A stretch of 64,000 nt of DNA, taken from contig NZ_QUNO01000017.1 in assembly GCF_003387475.1 (NCBI RefSeq), positions 62,001 to 126,000 of the forward strand, read 5' to 3'. A program made the translations under genes and the position numbers. Under the pieces are notes generated by a model. The model made no database searches and was not told the origin of the DNA. It saw nothing but the letters and a program-made list of their open reading frames with translations. Shown one piece after another: positions 44,995 to 51,919 of the stretch. This stretch comes from Kutzneria buriramensis. GTDB taxonomy: Bacteria > Actinomycetota > Actinomycetes > Mycobacteriales > Pseudonocardiaceae. Within the stretch, counting starts at the first letter, position 1. Each line of letters begins with the position of its first letter.

Positions 44995-46200
44995 CCGCCG
45001 GGCCGGGAAAGCGCTCTCCACGAGGTCCGCTGCGGCGACCGCGCCGCCGGCGACCGAGACGTCCCGGCGCATCGCGGCCAGGGCAGCGCGAGTGCCGGGA
45101 TCAGCGATCACCTGCCGGACCGCACGGCCGATGGCGCCGGCGTCGCAGTCGCCGGCCGAGACGTGCACGCCAAGGCGGAGCTCGGAGATCCGGTCCGCTG
45201 TCGCGCGGTGTTCGGCCATCCTCGGCACCACCACCTGGGGAACGCCGAATTCCAGGCCGTCCAGCACGCCGCCCATGCCGCCGTGGTGCACGAACACGTC
45301 GGCGTGGGCCAGCACGTCGCGCTGCCGCACGAATTGGTGTACCTCGACCGACGGCGGACAGGGGCCGAGCTCGTCGGGCTTGAGGCCGCCGCCCAGGGCG
45401 ATGACCAGCCGCCACGATTCGTCGGCGAGGGCGTCCACACAGGACCGGAAGAAGGCGACGTGTCTGTTGTAGACGGTTCCGAGCGAGACGAACGCCAGCG
45501 GGCCGCCGGGCCGCACCGGCCGCCACGGCTCCCCGCCGGGCCGGTGCGCGGCGCTCGGGCCGGCGAAGCAGACCTGCGGCCCGAACGTGTCGCCGGCGAA
45601 CTGGAAGGAGCGCGGCAGGTGGACGACGGCCGGCGTGCCGTCGTCGCCGGTGAGGAACTCGCCGCCGCCGCGATCGATGCCGAGCCGGCCCAGCAGCCGG
45701 CCGAGCCCGGCGATCGTCGACGCGAACTCCGGATCGGCGGGATCGAAGTCGGCGTAACCGTCGGCCAGCGACCACTTCCCGTTGGCGGCGAACGTGACGT
45801 GGCTGCGCACCGCCGGCACGCGCCACCTGTGGGCCAGCATGCGGCCCGCCCAGCAGGAGGGCGCGTCGTAGACGACGAGATCAGGACGGTCGTCGTGGTA
45901 GCGGGCGGACCACTGCGGCAGCACGTTCACGGCCTCTGTCAGCAGCATGCGCGTGATGCGGTTCATGTCGGCCTGCGTGAACCGGTCCGGATTCTCGAAG
46001 GCGCCCATGGCTCGTTCCGAGCCGGCCATCGTCGTGACGTAGTCGAGCGGCTCCGCGCCGGCATCGACGACACGCTGCCGATAGGCCGGTGTGCACGGAA
46101 AGCTCACCCGGTGCCCACGCCGGACCAGCTCGGCGACCATGCCGAGGGTGGGGTTGATGTGTCCCGCGAACGGAATGGCGCAGAGTGCCACGTGGGCCAT
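44992..46200 (-). CDS. MGT-type glycosyltransferase 6
   Basis: 402 residues from ATG 46200, preceded by GAGAGGATCAC. N-terminus MAHVALCAIPFAGHINPTLG, middle FAANGKWSLADGYADF and LPRSFQFAGDTFG, C-terminal signature FVHHGGMGGVLDGLEFGVPQ followed by RMAEHRATADRI. All conserved residues are present. It is the outermost gene of the cluster on this side and reads toward the ocin-ThiF gene with a 99-nt gap. The element CGACTGATGAA occurs about 80 nt upstream of both this gene and the ocin-ThiF gene. Confidence 0.93.
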   Translation of the reverse strand: MAHVALCAIPFAGHINPTLGMVAELVRRGHRVSFPCTPAYRQRVVDAGAEPLDYVTTMAGSERAMGAFENPDRFTQADMNRITRMLLTEAVNVLPQWSARYHDDRPDLVVYDAPSCWAGRMLAHRWRVPAVRSHVTFAANGKWSLADGYADFDPADPEFASTIAGLGRLLGRLGIDRGGGEFLTGDDGTPAVVHLPRSFQFAGDTFGPQVCFAGPSAAHRPGGEPWRPVRPGGPLAFVSLGTVYNRHVAFFRSCVDALADESWRLVIALGGGLKPDELGPCPPSVEVHQFVRQRDVLAHADVFVHHGGMGGVLDGLEFGVPQVVVPRMAEHRATADRISELRLGVHVSAGDCDAGAIGRAVRQVIADPGTRAALAAMRRDVSVAGGAVAAADLVESAFPARR

Positions 46201-47144
46201 GTGATCCTCTCAGCGATCGCCCGATGACGTCGGCCGCCGGCACGACCGGTTCACCGTCCCACAGGCAGTCGCCCCGATTCATCAGTCGAGGGTCTGGGCA
46301 GCGCGCTCAGCCACGAGGCTGACGCGCACAGCAGCCACAGCCCGGCGGGTCGATGCCGGCGCAGGTCGAGCCAGACGAGCTTCCCGCGCACCGCGACAAT
46401 CCACCCCACCTGCCGCTGGGCGGCGTCGAGGTCGCGACCGCGGCAACGTCAGGTGGCAGCCGACCGGCACCCGTACTCGATACCGGCCCTAACCAGCAAG
46501 ATCACGATCTACGGCTGGAGTACCACCCGGACCGCAGCCGTGGCAATGCGGGCCCGCCTACCCCATACCGCCAGCCGACCGTACCCGCCTACGGGCGTCC
46601 TACGAATTCGCCGCTGAAGAATCCTCGGCCGGGTGACATGAAACTGGACCAAAACCTGCCCCCGTTTCACATAGGGTCAACCCCTGCTCGGTTTTGCTCC
46701 CCCACGTTCAGTGTGAAGGCCTTGGATCCAGCCGCACATCCCTTGTACCACAAGGTATTCCGCCCACAGCATCGATGCGCCTCGCGATGCGCACAATCTT
46801 CGACGAGATCGTCACTCTCGTTCTCACGATGACGCGGCCAGCTCGCCTCGCTGCACCCGGCGACCACACCAGCCATGAGCCCGATCGGGGCTGGCCGGAG
46901 TTTGCTGGTAGCTCGTCGGCAAGTTGTCGAGGCGGGACAGGAATCTAACTGTCCAAGTCGGACACTAGGTGCCGACGGCCAAACGAGTACCAACCGGCAC
47001 CTAACCCTAGCTCACAGCTGGTGGCAGCGTCTTCGACCAGGACAATCCTCCACAAACTACGGTGCAGTTCCCACCGCGCCGGCCGCCGGGCCAAAGCCAT
47101 CCACGTCCTGCAGCCCGCGAACTCACCTCAGGATGAAAAGACGA
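46201..47144. other. 944-bp region without a supportable gene; right border of the azole cluster
   Basis: No reading frame here has convincing codon bias, a ribosome-binding site and a recognisable family. It contains the diverged repeat described at 46674-46838. GC content and codon pattern drop compared with the cluster, consistent with decayed sequence at a cluster boundary. Confidence 0.5.
46674..46838. repeat. Diverged ~165-bp repeat, copy A
   Basis: Shares colinear blocks with 50074-50245: CCCTGCTC, GTTTTGCTCC, CACGTTC then GTGTGAA, a middle ATCGA block, and TCTTCGA-GAG-TCG near the end followed by ATGACG. The two copies flank the two hydrolase genes in direct orientation. Probably the decayed end of a mobile element; no intact recombinase gene is associated. 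Confidence 0.45.
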
Positions 47145-48182
47145 TCAGTGTCCGACCATGCTGTCGGCCCAGTGCACGACGGCCTGATGGTAGCCGGGCG
47201 CGTTGGGCGCGTAATTGATCGAGTGGCCCCAGTCGGGCAGCACATAGGCCTGCAGCTTGGCCGCCGCCGAGTAGTACGGCGCCTCGGAGGCGAGCAGGCC
47301 GGCCGAGGAGGAGCAGTCGGTCGCGAGCGGGCCGCACAGGAGGCTGTCCCCGCCGCCGAGGACGACCAGTGCCGGCACGGTGATCCGCAAGGTGTACGGC
47401 AGGATCGTGGTCAGGGCCGCGGCGTCGAGCAGCTCGGCGGGCGCGACCACGTCCTTGGTGGCCTCGTCGTAGGCAACCACCTCGGGGATGTCCGGCCCGG
47501 GCGCCTGGAAAGCCTGGTAACGGGTGCCCGCCCGGGTGGTCAGGTACCCGGGGTCGAGCCCCCTTTGCGCCATCGCCGGGTCGAGCGTGACCGGGACGAA
47601 CGAGCCGAACACGGTCAGGTCACCGGGAGGATTGATGTGGTGCGCCAGCCCTGTGATCAGCACACCGTCCACATCGTGGTAGGTACCCGCCTCCAGCACG
47701 GTGATGGCCGAGCCGAGCGAATGGCCGCCGAGAATCACCTTGTCGAACTGCGATCCCACCTCGCCACGCCGGATCGCCTGGACCACCTGATGCACCACGT
47801 CGGCGTCGGTGACCGCGGTCAGCGACACGCTGGGCGGCGTGGAGCTGGCGCCGGTGCCGAGCCGGTCGAGGGCAAGAGTGGCGTACTCAGCTTCGTTCAT
47901 CGCGAGTCGGAACGAATTGGTCTCCGGCGTGAGCGTGGGATCCCAGTACACGCTGCTGTATGTGGCACCGGGGACCAGCAACCTGGACGGTGCGCGCGCC
48001 TCCCGCCGGTTCGCACAGCCTGCCGTGCATGGTCTCTGGCACCAGCCTGAGCAGCTGCACCGGGAGTTCACATCCTGGCAGGACGCCCCGTCGGCCTGGG
48101 CCTGCGCGGGCGCCAGCAGGGACCCGGCCAGCAGCAGGCCACAGGTCACCGCGCCGGCACGGCGCAGGGAATGGCGCTTCAC
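47145..48182 (-). CDS. Secreted alpha/beta hydrolase
   Basis: 345 residues taking GTG 48182 as start, which gives a good Sec signal peptide (MKRHSLRRAGAVTCGLLLAG, cleavage after AQAQA near residue 30). An ATG at 48203 adds seven residues that overlap a pseudogene fragment and is less likely. The mature N-terminus has six Cys within about 30 residues (CQDVNSRCSCSGWCQRPC), unusual for this fold. Nucleophile elbow GGHSLGS; catalytic His probably in LPDWGHSINYAPNAPG. Possible lipase or esterase; substrate unknown. It is divergent from another hydrolase at 48571. Confidence 0.8.
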   Translation of the reverse strand: MKRHSLRRAGAVTCGLLLAGSLLAPAQAQADGASCQDVNSRCSCSGWCQRPCTAGCANRREARAPSRLLVPGATYSSVYWDPTLTPETNSFRLAMNEAEYATLALDRLGTGASSTPPSVSLTAVTDADVVHQVVQAIRRGEVGSQFDKVILGGHSLGSAITVLEAGTYHDVDGVLITGLAHHINPPGDLTVFGSFVPVTLDPAMAQRGLDPGYLTTRAGTRYQAFQAPGPDIPEVVAYDEATKDVVAPAELLDAAALTTILPYTLRITVPALVVLGGGDSLLCGPLATDCSSSAGLLASEAPYYSAAAKLQAYVLPDWGHSINYAPNAPGYHQAVVHWADSMVGH

Positions 48183-48189
48183 GCCGCGA

Positions 48190-48366
48190 TGACGCCAACG
48201 CATGACAACTCGGCGACCCAGTCGACGCCGGCAACGACCGACGAGTCGGAGTCGAAGTCCGAACAATTGAGGACACGGACAGAGACCAGGTGTATGCCCT
48301 TGACGACGCCGAACTTCTCCCCGCCGATCAGGTCGGCGACGCTGGCGCCATGGCTGGAACATTTGT
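48190..48366 (-). pseudogene. Fragment of a subtilisin-like (S8) serine protease
   Basis: About 55 codons read [12 protein letters not shown], then EKFGVVKGIHLVSVRVLNC and VVAGVDWVAE. This matches the region of secreted actinomycete subtilases starting at the catalytic His (normally HGTHVAGTIGG ... GVAKGV-LVAVRVLNC ... GVIAGVDWV). Upstream and downstream parts of the protease are absent, and Thr-His of the motif has decayed to Ala-Ser. The 3' end runs into the start of the hydrolase gene. Confidence 0.7.
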
Positions 48367-48483
48367 TGGATTGGCCACGTAGTCAGGCGTGTAGAGGATG
48401 TCCCGGTCCGCCAGAACGGCATCCACCCCGGGCGCGGCCAACTGATTGTTCGCGCCACCACAGACGATCTCGGCTGCACCGGG
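48367..48483 (-). pseudogene. Fragment of a Glu/Leu/Phe/Val dehydrogenase
   Basis: About 39 codons read [20 protein letters not shown] followed by [17 protein letters not shown]. Amino-acid dehydrogenases of actinomycetes have [32 protein letters not shown] here. The match stops abruptly at the border with the protease fragment, and the coenzyme and catalytic domains are missing. The two fragments fill most of the 388-bp gap between the divergent hydrolases. Confidence 0.7.
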
Positions 48484-48570
48484 CACGAGCCGGTAGAGTG
48501 GGAAGTCCCGGGCCGGAGGTGAGAACCGATCGCCGCCGATGACGAACGTACCGACGAGCTGGCGACGACC

Positions 48571-49638
48571 GTGCGGCTGCTGTTCGACGCGGCCAGCGGC
48601 GTTGTCGGTCTGGTGTCCCGCACGCATCGGGCCATCGCACCGCCCGCCTTGCCCGACTTCTCCGGCTTCGTCTACGGCTGCGTCAACGCCGGTGTCACCA
48701 TCGCCGGCGCGGTAGCTGACCTGGCGCTCACCGCTACCGGTATCGGCCAGCACTACCGCCCCCTCCAGGCCACCATGACCGGCCGGCGCGTCGGCGCGGC
48801 GCTCAACGGGGCCATCGGCGACAGCCTCACCGGTCGATACGCAGCCCTCGCCACGCCGATGCGGCTGCGGCACAAGGGGATTGACCTGCCGACGACCGCT
48901 CTCGCCGAGCGGTGGCCCGATCCGTCACGACATGTGATCGTGATGATCCATGGTCTTGCGGAGAACGAGGAGTGGTGGCAGGGCGGTGACGCCGACGACC
49001 GGACCGACTTCGGCCGCTGCCTCACCGAGGACCTCGGCGCGTCCGTGCTGTACGTGCGTTACAACAGCGGCCGTCAGGTCACCGACAACGGACGGGAACT
49101 CGCGGAACTACTCGCCGACGTGTTCGACCACTGGCCGGTGCCAGTCGAGCGGCTCTCGCTGGTCGGCCACTCGATGGGCGGATTGGTGGCGCGCAGCGCC
49201 GTCCGGCACGCCGACGCGGGCGATTCGGCCTGGGTCGCTGCCCTCGGCGAGGTCATCTGTCTCGGCACGCCGCATCGGGGATCCCCGGTCGAACGCACCG
49301 CCGAGTTCGTCGGTCGCACGCTGGGCTCGTTCCACCAGTCCGCACCGCTCGCCACGCTGTTCACGCTGCGCAGCGCCGGCATCAAGGACCTGCGCCACGG
49401 CCTTCTCCACGACCCGGGCACGACGTCGCCCGGCCGTCAACTGTTCGTCGCCGCCACCCTCGCCCGGGATCCGGGCAGCTGGCCGGGTCGGGTGTTCGGC
49501 GACCTGCTGGTCACACCGGCGAGCGCGACCGATCCGGCCCAGCAAGCCGACCGGCACACGTTCGGCGGCATCGGTCACGCCGCCCTGTTACGGCATTCCC
49601 GGGTGTACGCCGAACTCCGCCGCTGGCTCAGCGACTGA
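48571..49638 (+). CDS. Alpha/beta hydrolase (PGAP1/lipase-like)
   Basis: 355 residues from GTG 48571; an in-frame stop lies 54 nt upstream, so the start cannot be much earlier. The N-terminal 100 residues are Ala/Gly-rich and helical, not a signal peptide ([20 protein letters not shown]). Core: [15 protein letters not shown] (oxyanion region), nucleophile [19 protein letters not shown], and His in [14 protein letters not shown]. The GTPHRGSP segment is typical of PGAP1-like and triacylglycerol-lipase-like cytoplasmic hydrolases. No operon partner; a long hairpin follows. Confidence 0.85.
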   Translation: MRLLFDAASGVVGLVSRTHRAIAPPALPDFSGFVYGCVNAGVTIAGAVADLALTATGIGQHYRPLQATMTGRRVGAALNGAIGDSLTGRYAALATPMRLRHKGIDLPTTALAERWPDPSRHVIVMIHGLAENEEWWQGGDADDRTDFGRCLTEDLGASVLYVRYNSGRQVTDNGRELAELLADVFDHWPVPVERLSLVGHSMGGLVARSAVRHADAGDSAWVAALGEVICLGTPHRGSPVERTAEFVGRTLGSFHQSAPLATLFTLRSAGIKDLRHGLLHDPGTTSPGRQLFVAATLARDPGSWPGRVFGDLLVTPASATDPAQQADRHTFGGIGHAALLRHSRVYAELRRWLSD

Positions 49639-49698
49639 CCGCGCACCCGATCACCGTGTGGGGCTCGGCAAGTCATCGCTGCAGGTGGCAGCCGGGAA

Positions 49699-49749
49699 CC
49701 TTGGTCGGGTAGCCGGGAGGGATCTCACCTCCCGGCTACCCGACCAAGG
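49699..49749. terminator. Perfect 22-bp hairpin after the lipase-like gene
   Basis: Arms at 49699-49720 and 49728-49749 are exact reverse complements (start CCTTGGTCGGG) with a 7-nt loop, 61 nt after the stop. It lacks a T-run but is by far the longest perfect stem in the window; probably a terminator. Confidence 0.75.
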
Positions 49750-49947
49750 TGACGCGCCGGTGGGGCGCTGTCACCTGTCAGCGGCGAATCCAAAGGCCAA
49801 TGTTCAGAATCACCCGTCTGGGTTGCCGGTCCTGGAGATTATTCCTGACCCCATATGGTGCCCGAGAAAACGAACTCTCCAGATTTCCTCCACTTTGACC
49901 CCTCACACGCCACACACCATCCACAGTAGACGATCGATTGCGGGCAT

Positions 49948-49990
49948 AAAAATGGTCCCCGACCTGGACAAACATCAGGTCGAGGACCAT
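49948..49990 (-). terminator. Canonical intrinsic terminator with no intact gene upstream
   Basis: Read on the minus strand, ATGGTCCTCGACCTG and CAGGTCGGGGACCAT pair over 15 bp (one G-U) around a 9-nt loop and are followed by TTTTT. The transcript it ends would come from 50.0-50.6 kb, where only decayed sequence and the repeat copy B are found, so a lost gene is implied. Confidence 0.7.
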
Positions 49991-49991
49991 C

Positions 49992-50606
49992 ATCGAATTG
50001 TGGAGCTGAGGGGACCACGTCCAAACCCGTTGCGGCCACTGCACTCAAGTGCAGTACAGCGCGGTTCAATGTAGGTTCAACACGCATCCCTGCTCCAGTT
50101 TTGCTCCAGCACGTTCGGTGTGAACGCCCAGCACCATGCCGTGCATGCCTTGTGTCGCAGCACCCTCCGGCCACGACATCGAAACGACTCGCAACATGCC
50201 AGTCTTCGAAGAGGTCGCCATCCTCGTCACCATGACGACGCAGCCTGCGGGGTTCCAGACACAGGAACCCCTTGCGCCGCAGGACACTTTGACCCGACCG
50301 ACAACACGACTCTAGACATATCCACGTCCACGTGACGACGCGCAGAGCGACCAAGTCGTCCCGACTACCGACCCGACAGGTCTCCAAACCGCTACCGCGT
50401 TCATCAACAACCTCGCGTACGGCTTCCCCTACGACGACATCGCTGGCCAGTCGTCGCCCATCTCGCACGCAAGCCCGCAGTGACCGGAGGTCGCGGTCGG
50501 CTGGTGACACCGACCTGAACTGACCACCCCCAACAACAACACTGCGACTCAGGCAGATCAACCGGGCAGTCCGGGACGGCGCAACTGGCACCGCCCCGGA
50601 TCGCCG
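49992..50606. other. Decayed region including diverged repeat copy B (50074-50245)
   Basis: Copy B carries the blocks listed for 46674-46838, for example TGCTCCAGTTTTGCTCCAGC then ACGTTCGGTGTGAACGCC. A minus-strand frame across it ends HTERAGAKLEQGCVLNLH and looks like the tail of a lost protein. On the plus strand a frame of about 50 codons around 50333-50482 contains QTATAFINNLAYGFPYDDIA, protein-like but without start signals. No intact gene. Confidence 0.45.
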
Positions 50607-51098
50607 TTAGGCGGCGGGCTTGCTGGTGCCGACGAGGATGCCGCGGCCGACCGTGTGCGGGATCATCGCGATGTTCAGCATGGCCAGGCTGGCGTCCTCC
50701 GGCAGGTCCAGGATGTCGACCCCGAGCGCGGTCACGCAGATGACCAGCCGGTGGGTTCCGGTGCCCGGCGGCGGGTTCACGCCGGTGTACGCCCGTTGCC
50801 CCAGGTCGTTGGCCAGCGGCATGCCTATGCCGGTGACGTTGTGCGCGAGGCCGCTGGCGGTCGCCGGGATGTCCTTGACCGCCCAGTGCCACAACCCACC
50901 CGGGATCGGGGCGTCCGCGTCGAAAGCCGTCACGACCAGGCTCCTCGCTTCCGACGGCAACACCCCCCAGGACAGTTCGGGCGACTCGTTGGCCGGCTGG
51001 TAGGACCAGATCGGCAGCGGGCCACCGGCGTCGAACTCCCTGCTGGTGACCGGGAACGCCGGCGCGGGGAACGCGAGCGCGTAGGGGTCATAGCTCAT
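50607..51098 (-). CDS. PEBP-family protein (YbhB/YbcL, Raf-kinase-inhibitor-like)
   Basis: 163 residues from ATG 51098, with GAAGGAGTGACG upstream; a longer frame into the operator region is rejected. Family marks: SPELSWGVLPSEARSLVVTA, FDADAPIPGGLWHWAVKDIP and YTGVNPPPGTGTHRLVICVT, the anion-binding pocket of bacterial PEBP proteins. Cytoplasmic, function poorly known in bacteria. It is divergent from a MarR regulator with two operator copies between them and is probably its target. Confidence 0.92.
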   Translation of the reverse strand: MSYDPYALAFPAPAFPVTSREFDAGGPLPIWSYQPANESPELSWGVLPSEARSLVVTAFDADAPIPGGLWHWAVKDIPATASGLAHNVTGIGMPLANDLGQRAYTGVNPPPGTGTHRLVICVTALGVDILDLPEDASLAMLNIAMIPHTVGRGILVGTSKPAA

Positions 51099-51113
51099 CG
51101 TCACTCCTTCGAT

Positions 51114-51156
51114 ATCTACAGCATTGCTGTAGATCTGAGAGTACAGCATTGCTGTA
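51114..51156. promoter_or_regulatory. Tandem MarR operators
   Basis: Palindrome 1: ATCTACAGCA-T-TGCTGTAGAT (51114-51134). Palindrome 2: TACAGCA-T-TGCTGTA (51142-51156). Centres are 25 bp apart, both in the gap between the PEBP and MarR genes, so the MarR protein should repress both. Confidence 0.8.
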
Positions 51157-51167
51157 TAGTTTGGTCA

Positions 51168-51575
51168 ATGAGCGACCTCGACCTGGCCGAAGACCTCCGC
51201 GCCGCCATGGGCGAATTCGTCCGCCGCGCCCGTCGACACGACACCGTGCGCCCGGGTCAGGCCGCGGTGCTGGGCCATCTGGACCGCACCGGCCCGCTGT
51301 CGATCGCCGAGCTGGCCCGAGTGGAGCAGGTCAAGCACCAGTCCATGACTCGCACCGTCAATCTGCTCGTCGACCAGGGCTTGGTCACGACAGCGCCGGA
51401 TGAGAAGGACCGCCGGCAGCAGGTCGTGACGATCGCCGACACCGGCCGACACCTGCTGGCGGAGGAACGCCACCGTCGCTCATCGGCCATCTCCCGCGCG
51501 ATCGCCGGCCTGGACGCCCAGGAGCAGGAGATCGTCCGCCGCATCCCGGACATCCTGCGCAAGCTCGAGCCGTGA
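51168..51575 (+). CDS. MarR-family regulator
   Basis: 135 residues from ATG 51168. Winged helix: LDRTGPLSIAELARVEQVKH, QSMTRTVNLLVDQGLVTTAP and the wing DEKDRRQQVVTIADTG, typical MarR. It is divergent from the PEBP gene and likely autoregulated through the two palindromes just upstream. There is no purine-rich ribosome-binding site, so translation may be from a short leader. Confidence 0.92.
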   Translation: MSDLDLAEDLRAAMGEFVRRARRHDTVRPGQAAVLGHLDRTGPLSIAELARVEQVKHQSMTRTVNLLVDQGLVTTAPDEKDRRQQVVTIADTGRHLLAEERHRRSSAISRAIAGLDAQEQEIVRRIPDILRKLEP

Positions 51576-51707
51576 CCGGGACCGGATGAACCATCCGGAC
51601 TACCGCGAACGGCGTGGCGCGCCCACTACACCCAAATGCACTCGAAGGGCCCCTCACGGGTGGCGCCGGCAGGTGTCGACGCCACCCGTCACGATCCGTC
51701 AGGCGGC

Positions 51708-51872
51708 CTAGCGGGCGGCCTGGTTCAGCAGGTCGTGGGCCTGGTCCAGCAGCTGACAGCCCTGCCGGTCGACGGGACGACCGTGGAAGGCGGCGTCCAC
51801 CAGCACGGCGCCGATCCGATTGGTCAGCTTGTGGCAATCAAACACAGCGACGCTGCCGAGGCCGGCCTCCGA
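51708..51872 (-). pseudogene. Possible C-terminal fragment of a lost protein
   Basis: An open stretch of about 54 codons ends FHGRPVDRQGCQLLDQAHDL followed by LNQAAR and a TAG. Codon use is GC-biased and the sequence looks protein-like, but there is no start signal and no family is recognised. A 45-residue GTG-started gene is the alternative. The 344-bp gap 51576-51919 otherwise holds only the terminator. Confidence 0.25.
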
Positions 51873-51881
51873 TCAGCGCAC

Positions 51882-51915
51882 GGGTCTGGCCGGGGCGCAC
51901 GCCCCGGCCAGACCC
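51882..51915 (-). terminator. Strong hairpin at the end of the secreted-protein gene
   Basis: Perfect 15-bp stem (GGGTCTGGCCGGGGC, 51882-51896; complement 51901-51915) with a 4-nt loop, directly after the stop at 51920 of the minus-strand gene. Confidence 0.8.
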
Positions 51916-51919
51916 CGGT

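Noticed and set aside
20000-46200. Classical thiopeptide cluster with LanB-like dehydratases and pyridine synthase
   Set aside because: No reading frame in the window has the size or motifs of the split LanB proteins or of the [4+2] enzyme, and the core has one Ser only.
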